This document shows positions 1 through 9,158 of a DNA stretch of 64,000 nucleotides, piece by piece. The DNA comes from CAUZIZ01 sp965218775 (GTDB taxonomy: Bacteria > Acidobacteriota > UBA6911 > RPQK01 > JAJDTT01): the NCBI GenBank assembly GCA_965218775.1, contig CBDCLS010000005.1:2434294-2498293 (forward strand), given 5' to 3'. Position numbers and translations under genes: made by a program. Position 1 is the first letter of the stretch; each line of letters opens with the position of its first letter. The notes under the pieces were generated by a model. It ran no database searches. It was given only the letters and a program-made list of their open reading frames with translations, and had not been told where the DNA came from.

Positions 1-1674
1 AGCGTTGGGCTCGAAGAGCTGATCGGCTCGGAACTTTGCCTTGCCGGGTTCGACTGAGCCCGGCAGGCCCTCGAACCAGATCGAAACTTCCCCCTGGAAG
101 CCGGCCTCGCGCACCAGGTGTACCTTGATCTGGGTCGAGCCCCCCGGAGCTACGTTCACGTTCTCCGGTGTTGTGAAGAGCTGAAAGGTGGGCTTCTCGC
201 TTTTTACCTTCAGGCGATAGACATACCCGGGACCGCCCCGGTTGAGACGATCCTTGACGGTCAGAAACAGGCGACCAGCGCGCTCAGGCGTGTAGAAGAG
301 ACTGGAGTCTGGGTTACCGATCAAGGTCCCCTGACCCGCCACGACGTCGTCACTCTCTGCCAGCGCCCTTCCCGACGCGTCCTTCAATACCAGGACGGTG
401 TCCAGATCGGGAACACCCAACTGAGCCGCAACGGTCCACAGGTGCAGGGGGCGTCCGGCCTCTGCCTGGATCTCGTAGGTATCCTGCTCGCCGGGGCTTT
501 CCAGCTGGCCATGCACACCATAGGGACCCTGTTGCCAATCGGCCGAGCCTGTCTGTCCCTCGACGTACTCTGTCCAGCCACTTAGCTCCAGAAACGGACC
601 ATCGAGCACCCCATTGGAGCTTTCGATCCAGGCTCGCCAGAGGCCGCTGCGCGCTCCACCGGGGACCGAGAATTCGACTTCCACCGACTCGGGACGCGCT
701 TGCAGCACCTTCCCTTCGATTCGATCGATATCTCTACTGGTGGGAGGATCGGTTTCAAACCGGATCGGCACCGTGAAGGGGTAGGTCATGCGGGCATACT
801 CGGCCCCTCGCAGGCGGGTCAGATAGACTTTCTTGGTGCCTTCCAGAGCCGAGCCGGCAAGTATCATCCGACTGGTTCTGCCAGCCGCAAGGGCAAGAGG
901 CGCCAGGTGATGTACGGTTGGCAGCGACGTCAATCTCAGCATGTAGGAACAGTTCTTCCCGAAATTGAAGCCCCGAGCTCCTCGATATTGGTCCAGCTTG
1001 ACGTAGTAGGTACCTCCGGTTTCGAAGGTCTTCTCGAGAAAGGGAGTCTCGTCATAGAAGCTACGATCGTCGTTGAAGGCTACTTCGCCACCGGATTTGT
1101 CCAGAAGGGACATCTTGGATTCCACGGCCGAGCCAAACTCGATGGACCGGAAGTCAAAGGTCCAGCGTTGACCCGCCGTCACCTGGATTGCAAAGAAATC
1201 TGCATCGGCAGCTCCATCGAGCCGTCCCTGAACCGTTCGTGGTAGATCTGTCACCGGCTGGGCTTGTTTCCAGGTGTCGTTGGGTTCTACTTCTAGAAGA
1301 TCGGAGAACTGGTCCACGTTGAACAGAGCCGATGTAGAATGACCTTCTCGGGTCAAGACCCTGAGCAGGTGTGGACCCAGGGCCGCTCCGGGGGCAATCT
1401 CGACGATGCCCACCAGTTTCCCGCGACTTGCTTCCAGGGTCCGTTTCCAGACCAGGTCCTGACAGTCGAATTCAACCCGGACCGGATTGGACAGGCCTCC
1501 GGCGGCACGGGTGCTGTATCTGACCTTCTTCTGGCTTAGGATCTCCAGGTTGACCGAGGTCCCTTGCTGTCCCCCCAGAGGGGAGATGCGGGCGATCTCC
1601 AGGTGTCGGTCAGCCGCTCCAGCTGAAGCGGAAAGGGCCAGCCAGAGGAACAGAAACCAGGAGTCCCTCCTCAA
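1..1674 (-). CDS. Secreted PPC-domain protein, C-terminus beyond window
   Basis: The reading frame is open from position 1674 to the left edge, so 558 residues are visible and the C-terminus is missing. The start chosen is a TTG (1672-1674) that overlaps the TGA of the DUF1501 gene; a good ribosome site (aaggag) lies 8 bases before it, which implies translational coupling. Residues 2-20 form a signal peptide (WFLFLWLALSASAGA). Two bacterial pre-peptidase C-terminal (PPC) beta-sandwich domains are visible: around residues 128-230, opening with VEPNDTW and DADFFAIQV, and around 385-480, with GEQDTYEIQAEAG. A further Ig-like region follows. PPC domains are non-catalytic and occur in secreted proteins. 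Its position after DUF1549 and DUF1501 genes matches a cassette widespread in Planctomycetota and Acidobacteriota whose function is unknown. Confidence 0.8.
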   Translation of the reverse strand, partial: MRRDSWFLFLWLALSASAGAADRHLEIARISPLGGQQGTSVNLEILSQKKVRYSTRAAGGLSNPVRVEFDCQDLVWKRTLEASRGKLVGIVEIAPGAALGPHLLRVLTREGHSTSALFNVDQFSDLLEVEPNDTWKQAQPVTDLPRTVQGRLDGAADADFFAIQVTAGQRWTFDFRSIEFGSAVESKMSLLDKSGGEVAFNDDRSFYDETPFLEKTFETGGTYYVKLDQYRGARGFNFGKNCSYMLRLTSLPTVHHLAPLALAAGRTSRMILAGSALEGTKKVYLTRLRGAEYARMTYPFTVPIRFETDPPTSRDIDRIEGKVLQARPESVEVEFSVPGGARSGLWRAWIESSNGVLDGPFLELSGWTEYVEGQTGSADWQQGPYGVHGQLESPGEQDTYEIQAEAGRPLHLWTVAAQLGVPDLDTVLVLKDASGRALAESDDVVAGQGTLIGNPDSSLFYTPERAGRLFLTVKDRLNRGGPGYVYRLKVKSEKPTFQLFTTPENVNVAPGGSTQIKVHLVREAGFQGEVSIWFEGLPGSVEPGKAKFRADQLFEPNA

Positions 1675-2945
1675 GTCCAGATCTCCTTCACCGGCTGCCC
1701 CTCTTTGTTGATGGCAACAGGTCTTCCCTCAATCAGATAGGTCTTGTGGGCATCGATGCCCAGTAGCTTGTAGACCGTTGCTCCCAGGTCCTCGATGGTG
1801 ACCGGTCGCTCGACCGGTCCGAAGGCGCGACCATCGGTTTTTCCGATGACCTGCCCACCGCTGACACCGGCACCTGCCAGAGCTACGGAAAAGGCGCCGG
1901 GCCAGTGATCTCGGCCTCCTGAGAAGTTGATCTTGGGGGTTCGACCGAAGTCTCCGATAACCAGGACCAGGGTCGTCTCCAGCATCCCGTGCTGATCCAG
2001 GTCCTCGAGTAGCGCCGAGAAGGCCTGATCGAACTCGGGAACAATTCTGCTGTGGCTTTCGTCGTTGTTGGTATGGGTGTCGTAGCCATTGTGGAAGACA
2101 CTCACCAACCGCACGCCGGCCTCAACCAGGCGCCGGGCCATCAGTGCTCCCTGACCCACATCAGTACGGCCATAGGCGTCACGGAGTCGTTCCGGCTCCT
2201 GCTGGATATTGAACGCCTTCTTGGCGGCAGGTGAGGCGATCAGATCGAAGGCCTTCTGGTAGAACTGGTCCATGCCGTCCAGCAGGGCAGAGCCCTCTAC
2301 CTTCTTGAACTCCCTGTCCAGGGCCGACATCAGCTGGAACCTGGATTGAGCCTCCTCCCATCCCAGTCCCAAGGGAAGGGTGAGATCCTTAACCGAGTAG
2401 TTCTTCTGGTTGGGATCACCCGCAATAAAAGGATCGTAAGTAGGACCCAGAAATCCCGCCTTGGCCCAGAGCTGCTCCTTGGGAATCAGCACGAATGGCG
2501 GAAGGCCTCCCTGGGAGCCACGCTCGCGGGCGATAACCGATCCGTAGCTGGGGTGGATCAGTTCGTTCCGGGGTCGAATACCGCTGAAGACATATTGCCG
2601 TGCCCGTTCGTGGATCGCTTCTTCCGAGTGCATGGAACGAATCAGGGCGAATTTCTTCATCATCCCAGCGGTGCGGGGCATCAGCTCCGAGAGGTGGATT
2701 CCTGGCAGACTGCTGCGGACGGTGCCGAAGCTTCCGCGGATGTCACGGGGAGCTTCCGGCTTGGGGTCGAAGGTGTCCAACTGGCTGGCGCCACCCCGCT
2801 GAAAAAGAACGATGCAGGAGATCTCGCTTCGCCCTTGCCCCGATGCCAGCAGCCGGTGCAGGTCTATCCCCGCAAAGGCAGCGGCGCCCACCCTGAGAAA
2901 GGCTCTACGGCTGAATCCCAGGGGACGTGTCATTTTCAAACGCAT
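1671..2945 (-). CDS. DUF1501 family protein, Tat-exported
   Basis: This 424-residue protein begins with a twin-arginine signal, SRRAFLRVGAAAFAG, so it is predicted to be exported folded. The rest matches DUF1501, a family with an alkaline-phosphatase-like (sulfatase-superfamily) core; the segments FQRGGASQLDTFDPKPEAP and VIGDFGRTPKINFSGGRDHWP are the family's typical metal-site-like stretches. No reaction has been firmly assigned to DUF1501. The gene starts 13 bases after the DUF1549/DUF1553 gene stop, preceded by ggagag, and overlaps the PPC gene by the TTGA junction, so the three form one operon. Because the first gene of that operon carries an IS, this gene may now depend on an internal or IS-borne promoter. 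Confidence 0.9.
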   Translation of the reverse strand: MRLKMTRPLGFSRRAFLRVGAAAFAGIDLHRLLASGQGRSEISCIVLFQRGGASQLDTFDPKPEAPRDIRGSFGTVRSSLPGIHLSELMPRTAGMMKKFALIRSMHSEEAIHERARQYVFSGIRPRNELIHPSYGSVIARERGSQGGLPPFVLIPKEQLWAKAGFLGPTYDPFIAGDPNQKNYSVKDLTLPLGLGWEEAQSRFQLMSALDREFKKVEGSALLDGMDQFYQKAFDLIASPAAKKAFNIQQEPERLRDAYGRTDVGQGALMARRLVEAGVRLVSVFHNGYDTHTNNDESHSRIVPEFDQAFSALLEDLDQHGMLETTLVLVIGDFGRTPKINFSGGRDHWPGAFSVALAGAGVSGGQVIGKTDGRAFGPVERPVTIEDLGATVYKLLGIDAHKTYLIEGRPVAINKEGQPVKEIWT

Positions 2946-2958
2946 TGGCTCTCTCCAA

Positions 2959-4430
2959 TTAATGATTCAGCTGAAACTCGTTGGAGTTGAGTATGGCCCA
3001 GACAACATTCTCCAGGCCCCTTCTTCGGTTTCGACCCGACGCCTCTTCCGCCGTCATGAAATCGCCCAAGATGGTTCCCTCCTGGGACGTGGGCAGCCGT
3101 GCGTAGGCCCGTTCGAAAAGCTCGCCCACGATCTCCCTGTCACTGAAACCAGAGCCCATCAAACGGGACAGAATGTTCTCCTCGCTCTCTACTTTTTCCC
3201 GGATGGTGCTTCCGTTCATCAGATGCAGCGCCTGGCTCAGGGTGGCCGTTTCTGCCCGTCTTGCCAGGATGTCCCGGCGGGTCAGACCGAAGGTCACCAG
3301 GAAGTAATCGGGGCTGTCGGGTTGATAAACATCGGTGGCTGATGTTCCCACAGGATGATTCGGGAATTGATGGGGAACCTCGGTCACCTGACTGATGGCA
3401 TCCAGCAGCACCTCGGCAGGCAAGGGACGAGGGGAATATCGGGCGGCCAGAACCCGTTCCAGACGAGTTGATGGTTCCTTCTTCGAAGCTGCCTGGTAGG
3501 TTCTGGAGTTGAGTATGATCCGATGCAAAGCGCTTAGTCGAAAACCGCTGTCCACGAAGAATCGTGCCAGCCGGTCGAGGAGCTTTTGGTTTATGGGTCG
3601 ATTGGTGGAGCGGAAATCATCGAAGGGCTCGACAATTCCGACCCCAAAATACTCGGCCCAGAGGCGGTTTGCCGTTGCCCGGGCGAAGTAGGGGTTCTCC
3701 GGCGATAGAAGCCAGTCGGCCAGAACTTGGCGGCGGTCCACTCCCTTCGGGATCTGCTGGGGCTGACCTCCCAGGACTCTCGGGAGCACCGGCTGCTTGG
3801 TGAGAGGGTGCTCCACCTCTCCCCGGTTCTCCAGGAACCAGGTGCGTCGATACTCGCCGTAGCCGTGCTTGACCTGCAGCTGTGACAGAAAGGCAGCGAA
3901 TCCGTAGAAGTCGTCCTGTGTCAGGTTTTCCAGTGGGTGATTGTGGCACTCAGCGCATTCCAGCCGGACTCCCAGGAAGAGGCGAGAGATGGTGGGCGTC
4001 ATCTTCGTCAGACTGAACTCCTTCAGCATGAAGTCGGTGGCCGGATGCCAGAAGTTGGCCGCCGGACTGATCATGGTGTCCCCGGTGCTGGTCAGGAGGG
4101 CTCGCACGACTTCGTCGTAGGGACGATCCTGCGAAAGCCATCTCTTGATCCAGTCCTTGAACACTCCCATAGAGCGGCCCTGGGAGTTGAGCTGGCTGTT
4201 CCGAAACCAATCTTCGAACTTGACCCTCCAGTGAGAGGCATACTCGGGTCTTGCCAGTAGGCGATCGATCAGATTCGATCTCTTGTCTTGTTGGGAGTCA
4301 TCCAGGAACTCGGCTAGCTCCTGTCTGCCGGGTAGCTGACCGATAGCGTCCAGGAAGACCCGTCGGGCGAAGGCTCTATCCGAGGTCAGTTCAGCCGGCG
4401 GTACGTTCATCTGCCGGAGCTTGGCATAGA
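2959..4430 (-). pseudogene. DUF1549/DUF1553 protein, 3' part, split by IS
   Basis: This is the downstream part of a gene cut by the insertion at 4439-6137. It keeps the end of DUF1549 (FARRVFLDAIGQLPG, then a segment ending in the metal-site-like ECAECHNHPLE) and the whole DUF1553 domain to the C-terminus (ILNSNEFQLNH). An open frame of 483 residues begins at an internal ATG at 4410, but upstream in the same frame the codons read through NELVYAKLRQ into the element, which shows that 4410 is not the native start. Joined to 6138-7200 after removing the IS and one target copy, it gives a continuous frame of about 844 residues, normal for this family. Whether the fragment is still translated is unknown. 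Confidence 0.88.
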
Positions 4431-4438
4431 CTAGCTCG

Positions 4439-6137
4439 TTCCCATCCCAGAATTGACTTTTAAGCTTTGTTAATTAGCTGATTCTAAGATACTTAATATA
4501 CCATAGGCAGCGGGCAAAGACCACTTTGTGCTCGGTGGACCCTTTTTCGCCAGCAGGAGGATGACGGAGCTGGATTTTGCAGACACTGCGGCCGCAGCTC
4601 CGAGCGTTTTGGGTTCCAAGAGGCTGCAACGGTCTCAGGGAAGCAAACGGGCCAGAACGAGCAGGTTGTAGCTGACCACGGAAGCCTGCACGTACTGCTG
4701 GAAGTGCTCCCAGCCTTTCCAGGTGCAGCGGTCCAGCCCGAAGACGCGCTTGAGCCACGAGATACAACCCTCAATGCCGGCGCGAAAACGTCTCAACTGT
4801 TTGTAAAGCCAGCTGGAGCGCACCATCTCGCTGATCGGCAGACTTCCCTTGCGATCAAAGGCGGCATCCTGGATGCCCTCCCCTTTGGCCCAGGTCAAAT
4901 TGGCTTGGCTGTAAAAGCCCCGGTCCGCCGCCATCTGACGCGGATAGCGACCGTAGACCTCTCGATGGGCTCCGAGCAAGGGTTGGAGCTGACCCACATC
5001 GGCCGGGTTTCCAGCCAGGACTTCACAGTTCAAGATCAGCGACGAGCGACCGCCGGTCAGAAAGATCTTGTGCCCATAGGTCGGTTCGCGCTGGCCTTTT
5101 TTGATGATGTCCGTATGCTCTTCAAAAATCGAAAAGACCTTCTCGGCGGCGGGCACGGTCTCGCCGCGCAGGACGCGTCGCTCCGTTTGATCGATGACCC
5201 GGGCCATCAGCTTCAGGTAATGCTCCAAGGAGACCAGCAGCGCCACGGTCAGCAGGTCGGCGGCCGGCAAATCGGCTTGCAAGGCCGTGAGGCCGTAGCC
5301 GTAGGTTTTGCGGGCGACCTTCAACAGATCGCGATAGGCGCGCTGGCGTTTGGCTCCTCGGCCGTTGGCGATCTGAAAAGCCCGCCGCTTGGCTTGTCGG
5401 CTGTGGTTGGTAAAGACCACCGCCGTCGACGCCTGGCCTTCGGCTTCGAGCGCGCCTTGTCGCTCCTTGAGCTGTCCCAGAAGCCGGCTCACCGTGCGCA
5501 CCGCATCGTCGAGCAGGGCACTGTCGGTCGGATGATGAATGTCGCTCTCGACGGCGGTCGAATCGAGGCGGATGCGCTGGCCCTTTTCCAGTCCCTTCTG
5601 AGCGGCCCAGCCCACCAAGACGGTATTGATCTCTTTCCAGCTGGCTTCAGAGATCTTCGAGATATTGCGCTGCAGGGTGGACCTATTCGGCATCCAGCCC
5701 AGGGGGTGACGCACAAAACTGCGGAAGCTCTGGGAGTCGAGTAGGTGAAAGGCCAGCTGCTCGTAGCTGAAGCCGTGCAGCTGTTTGACGAGGGTCGCTC
5801 GTAGGACAAACTCGGCACTGAGTCCGCTGGCGCCTTTCTGCGGATTGGAAGTGTCACATAGATCCTGTAAAACTAAGGCCGAGATCCGGGGATTGTGGTC
5901 CAGGATCTCGGAGATCTTTTCCAGTTCCCGGGCCATTTGGTGGTCGGGGAAAATGTGGCAAAGGGGGAGTCGTTCTTCCGTTTTCTGGCGCAACGTTGGG
6001 CCTCCTTTTTCGAGTTAACTTCTTTGTTTTCAATTTGTTCGCACCAAAAGACTAACAAAGAGGTCTGACAAAAAAGGGAGGCCACATCCCCACCTTACTC
6101 CTTCATTTTCAGCTATTTAAAGTCCTTGGGATGGGAA
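4439..6137 (-). mobile_element. IS-A, ISNCY-like insertion sequence, complete
   Basis: A 1699-bp element bounded by 11-bp terminal inverted repeats (ttcccatccca at 4439-4449 and its complement ending at 6137). It is flanked by an 8-bp direct repeat, ctagctcg, at 4431-4438 and 6138-6145; the duplication can be read as 9 bp because an adjacent base is shared. It carries one intact transposase gene on the minus strand. The terminal repeats, the clean duplication and the intact transposase suggest recent insertion and potential activity. The family call (ISNCY, ISDol1 group) rests on the look of the transposase only. Confidence 0.9.
4635..5993 (-). CDS. Transposase of IS-A, DDE type
   Basis: The 452-residue protein has the layout of DDE transposases of the DUF772/IS4-like fold: an N-terminal DNA-binding region with GFSYEQLAFHLLDS, a first catalytic Asp in RLDSTAVESDIHH (about residue 143), a second in MAADRGFYS (about 357), and a catalytic Glu in RFRAGIEGCISWLKRVFGL (about 405). 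The C-terminal signature WKGWEHFQQYVQASV is what I associate with ISNCY-group transposases. It should catalyse excision and integration of IS-A. The frame is intact with no internal stop. Its orientation is the same as the gene it interrupts. Confidence 0.88.
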   Translation of the reverse strand: MRQKTEERLPLCHIFPDHQMARELEKISEILDHNPRISALVLQDLCDTSNPQKGASGLSAEFVLRATLVKQLHGFSYEQLAFHLLDSQSFRSFVRHPLGWMPNRSTLQRNISKISEASWKEINTVLVGWAAQKGLEKGQRIRLDSTAVESDIHHPTDSALLDDAVRTVSRLLGQLKERQGALEAEGQASTAVVFTNHSRQAKRRAFQIANGRGAKRQRAYRDLLKVARKTYGYGLTALQADLPAADLLTVALLVSLEHYLKLMARVIDQTERRVLRGETVPAAEKVFSIFEEHTDIIKKGQREPTYGHKIFLTGGRSSLILNCEVLAGNPADVGQLQPLLGAHREVYGRYPRQMAADRGFYSQANLTWAKGEGIQDAAFDRKGSLPISEMVRSSWLYKQLRRFRAGIEGCISWLKRVFGLDRCTWKGWEHFQQYVQASVVSYNLLVLARLLP

Positions 6138-7200
6138 CTAGCTCGTCAATGAAGTTATTTCCCTCGAGGACGGGATAGTCGGCCCCTGCGAGGCTCCCGA
6201 CCACTCCGATCTGGGAGGTTGCCACTTTTCCCATAGCGCGAGCGGAGATGGTGGTCAGTCCTGGTCCCCGGGTGGTCAGCGTTCCCTCAAGAGAAACCTC
6301 CACGACACCGGAGTCGCTGACTTGGTAACGGACATCCCTGGTCATGTCCCGGCTGGTTCCGTCGGAAAGGCGTCCCACCGCCACCAGGCGCTGAGTGCTA
6401 CCGTTGCCGACCAGCACCCGCTCTTCTGGATGGAGCTCCAGCGCGGTGAGCCCTACGCCCTCGGTGCTAGCGCGGCCGCCCTGCTGGAGCCAACGCAGCA
6501 GCATGCCATACTCCTCAGAGTCCGCCTCCAGGACCTCTCCGCCGCCGTGGGGAATGACGAAGGTAGGCTTCTTCAGAATGAGGCTCTCCCGAGGTTGGTG
6601 GAGATTGACCCTCCGGCCTTCATCGGCCTCGACCATTGCTTTGTGATCGGCAGCCACATCGTAGCCAAACAAGGACAGCTTGAATCCGTTCTGTCCTGCC
6701 GGAGAACCATGGCAGTCAGACCCATTACAGCCCTTAGTGGTGAGGATCGAGACGACGTCAGGGGCAAAGCGCACGGCAACCTCGCTAGCTCTCTCTCCAA
6801 CACGGACCGTCACCGCCTGTGACAGGTGGTCCAGACGCACCTCGATCGTGGTCTCCCCGGGAGACTCAGCAGAAAGGCGATGCGACTTCGAGTCCACACC
6901 GACGACTTTCGGGTCTGTGGAAGTGATTCGGCATAGATGGGTGACGTCAGCCTGGTTCCCTTTCCCGTCACTCGCGGTCACCAGGAACGACTGTTGCATT
7001 CCGGGGTTGGACAAGGAGATGCCCTTGGGTTCGAACTGGATACCTACCCAAGCAGGGGCGGAGGCGAGTGCTGGCACGGCAGCGACCAGGGTAAGAACAA
7101 CCAATCGTGCTAGGGACAGATTCACGGCGGAAACGGTACTTCGTGACCTCGATGCCGTAGCGATCGCGGAAAACATCATCGTCTTTCTGGAAGGGAGCAT
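6138..7200 (-). pseudogene. DUF1549/DUF1553 protein, 5' part, split by IS
   Basis: The upstream fragment encodes a signal peptide (hydrophobic run ARLVVLTLVAAVPALASA), a bacterial Ig-like region, a c-type-cytochrome-like heme-motif segment (GCNGSDCHGS, about residue 157) typical of the planctomycete cytochrome domain in these proteins, a second Ig-like region, and the first residues of DUF1549 (NNFIDELV). Beyond 6138 the frame runs nine codons into IS-A and stops at 6109-6111. With the partner at 2959-4430 it makes a full DUF1549/DUF1553 protein. If still translated it would be a roughly 360-residue exported fragment without the catalytic-looking domains. The signal peptide start could also be one of the internal Met codons near 7177. 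Confidence 0.88.
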
Positions 7201-7425
7201 TTCCCTTGACTATTGCTTTTTGATTATAGCCTCAGACGTGGGTCACTTGAAATCGGGGACAGGATAGTCCTCGGCGAGCCCGGCGATCGGAGGACGTTCC
7301 GCGCGCCGTCCTTGGCCCCCTTGAGCCTCTTTGTCCACCGGGATGGCATGTTTTCAGAGTGATTGTGAGAGCGTTTACCTTGAACGCCGTGACACCACTT
7401 CAATAGACGTTGCCGAGGGGATCTT

Positions 7426-7507
7426 ACGTAGCTTTGGCCTCCAGGCCGAAGTCTTTGCGTCGAGCCTGTGTCCTCGATGGATGGCGGCCTGGAGCCCACC
7501 ACTACGA
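7426..7507. repeat. Palindromic dispersed repeat, family R, copy 1
   Basis: An ~82-bp imperfect palindrome beginning acgtagctttggcctccagg and ending with its partner ggcctggagcccaccactac. The reverse complement aligns along its length with the copy at 54520-54600, and half of it with 35491-35521. It lies in the 346-bp space between the PQQ gene and the split DUF1549 gene; nothing else recognisable was seen there. It resembles REP/BIME-type intergenic repeats. Confidence 0.75.
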
Positions 7508-7546
7508 AGGACACTGGCAATACTGAAGCTCTTTCCAAGGAATAGG

Positions 7547-8791
7547 TCAGCTTCCCTTGACGTCGTAGCAGAAGAGCAGGTCTTGGTTGCGCAGGTAGAG
7601 TCGGCCGCCGGCGATCACGGGATGTGTCCAGATGAGCCACCTCGGCTTGCGAAGCTCGGAGTCGGCGGGCAGCTGAAAGCGTCCGAATTCCTTCCACCCC
7701 TCGGGCGAGGCATCGATCAATGCGACCGCCCCCTCCGTTCTACCTAGACAATAGAGGCGTCCGTCGGCGTAGGCTATCGATCCTTTCTCCAGCTTCTCTT
7801 CCTCACGCCAGACCTCCTCGCCGCTCTTGAAATTCTGGCAGGTCCAGCCTCGGTCGTCGGAGTAACCGTAGAGATAATCGCCAAGCAGGATGACGCCTCC
7901 GTGCCTATTCTTCATCACCTTGTTGGAATAGACGTCGCTTACTTGGTTGTTGTCACCCAGGCGGACCTGCTTGCAGCCCACACCGTATCCGGACGTGATG
8001 TAGATGTGCCCGTCGCGATAGATCGGCGTGGTGATGACGGCGGTCCTGCCGGGCCAATCGGATTTCCACAGCAAGCTGCCATCGTCCGTGCCAATACCGA
8101 CCAAAGACTCCATCGTCAGCTGAACATACTGCCGAATCCCCTTCCAGCTAAAGACGAAGGGTGAGGCATACTGAGCGGGGTCCTGGAACTCCTTCGTCTG
8201 CCAGATCAGATTTCCGGTCGCCGCATCCAATGCCGCTACGGTCCCCTGGGGGCCCCCGGGCGTGCAAATGATCTTCTGTCCGTCGACAAGAACGCTCTCG
8301 CAGTAGCCCCAATGGGGAGGACTCCCACCCAGGTCGGACATCGATACCTTCCAGATGAGCTCGCCAGTGTGGGCGTCGGCGCACACCAGGTTTCCTTTCG
8401 CTCCCAGGGCATACACACGGCCACTGGCTACTGTTGGGGTGCTACGAGGACCGTTACCACGGGCGATCTCGAAAACCTCGCCTACGTCCAGTGACCAAAT
8501 CTCTTTGCCGTCGGCCTTGTCGATTGCCAGGAGCTGCTCGACGCCTCCGCGCGCGCCCATGGTGTAGAGGGTCTCGCCCACCACCGAGGGACCTGAGTAG
8601 CCGATCCCGCAATCTTTGAATGTCCACACCAGCCTGGGTCCCTCCGGGGGCCAGGTGGAGAGGAGTCCAGTCTCGGTAGACCTATTCGTGCGGTCCGGTC
8701 CGTGCCACTGGGGCCAGTCCTGCGCGATCCCCGTGGACACAAGAAGGACCCAGACCAGTAGTCGGGGTAGATCTAAATTGATAGCTTTCAT
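7547..8791 (-). CDS. Secreted PQQ-like beta-propeller repeat protein
   Basis: This 414-residue protein has a signal peptide (LPRLLVWVLLVSTGIAQ) followed by DWPQWHGPDRTN, the usual opening of PQQ-like/quinoprotein propellers in this kind of genome. Blades are marked by repeated DxxxGxxxW patterns such as IDKADGKEIWSLDVG, ADAHTGELIWKVS and LDAATGNLIWQT. It lacks a dehydrogenase domain, so it is a periplasmic or outer-membrane-facing scaffold or binding protein rather than a proven enzyme. The start region carries a tandem 10-bp duplication giving two ATGs ten bases apart; only the second (8791) is in frame. No clear ribosome site is present. Confidence 0.85.
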   Translation of the reverse strand: MKAINLDLPRLLVWVLLVSTGIAQDWPQWHGPDRTNRSTETGLLSTWPPEGPRLVWTFKDCGIGYSGPSVVGETLYTMGARGGVEQLLAIDKADGKEIWSLDVGEVFEIARGNGPRSTPTVASGRVYALGAKGNLVCADAHTGELIWKVSMSDLGGSPPHWGYCESVLVDGQKIICTPGGPQGTVAALDAATGNLIWQTKEFQDPAQYASPFVFSWKGIRQYVQLTMESLVGIGTDDGSLLWKSDWPGRTAVITTPIYRDGHIYITSGYGVGCKQVRLGDNNQVSDVYSNKVMKNRHGGVILLGDYLYGYSDDRGWTCQNFKSGEEVWREEEKLEKGSIAYADGRLYCLGRTEGAVALIDASPEGWKEFGRFQLPADSELRKPRWLIWTHPVIAGGRLYLRNQDLLFCYDVKGS

Positions 8792-8835
8792 TAGCTTTCA
8801 TATCGATTGTTGTCTCGGAGTGTCTCCGGCCTCCT
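8751..8835. repeat. Direct repeat D1, copy A
   Basis: This stretch, covering the 5' end and leader of the PQQ propeller gene, is repeated at 11334-11409 in the same orientation with a few substitutions. Shared text includes gtagatctaaa, tgatagctttca and tatcgattgttgtc. Copy A carries an extra tandem 10 bp (ttagctttca). The two copies bracket a 2.5-kb two-gene module. Confidence 0.85.
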
Positions 8836-8882
8836 GGTGATGACCGAACAGAACCTATCAACACTGCACCCCAACGTCAACG

Positions 8883-9032
8883 ATGTCAGCATGCGCGGGC
8901 GGGATCACAATCTTGATGGGCAGGGGAGACGGCACGTTCCACGCACCCATCGTCATCCCGACTTCGGGTGGAACTAATCCCTTTGCGATCGTAGATGCCG
9001 ACCTCGACGGCGCCTTCGTTTCCGGTAGGTGA
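8883..9032 (+). pseudogene. VCBS/FG-GAP repeat remnant
   Basis: In one plus-strand frame the intergenic DNA encodes about 50 residues that look like a single VCBS/FG-GAP propeller unit: ITILMGRGDGTFHAP, then IVDADLDGAF, then a stop at 9030-9032. VCBS units usually come in series in large secreted proteins, so an isolated unit with no start region or partners is best read as a relic. The match is by eye and short, so it is tentative. The region (8792-9158) otherwise holds repeat copy A and a hairpin. Confidence 0.4.
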
Positions 9033-9055
9033 TCTCCCTCGCCGGTACCTACCGG
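9022..9055. terminator. 9-bp inverted repeat, possible terminator hairpin
   Basis: ccggtaggt (9022-9030) pairs with acctaccgg (9047-9055) around a 16-base loop. There is no following T-run. It lies just after the VCBS remnant stop and about 100 bases before the next gene, so it could be that gene's old terminator. Confidence 0.35.
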
Positions 9056-9158
9056 CCCCGCGATCCGGCTCCGGCAGAGATTTGCTTCAGTGTGCAAACG
9101 GTGATAGGCTGCGATCATTCTCACGGCTACCTCAGCCGAACTCACATCGGGAGTTGAT

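Noticed and set aside
4704..5744. A 346-codon plus-strand frame inside IS-A
   Set aside because: Antisense to the transposase, which shows all DDE motifs.
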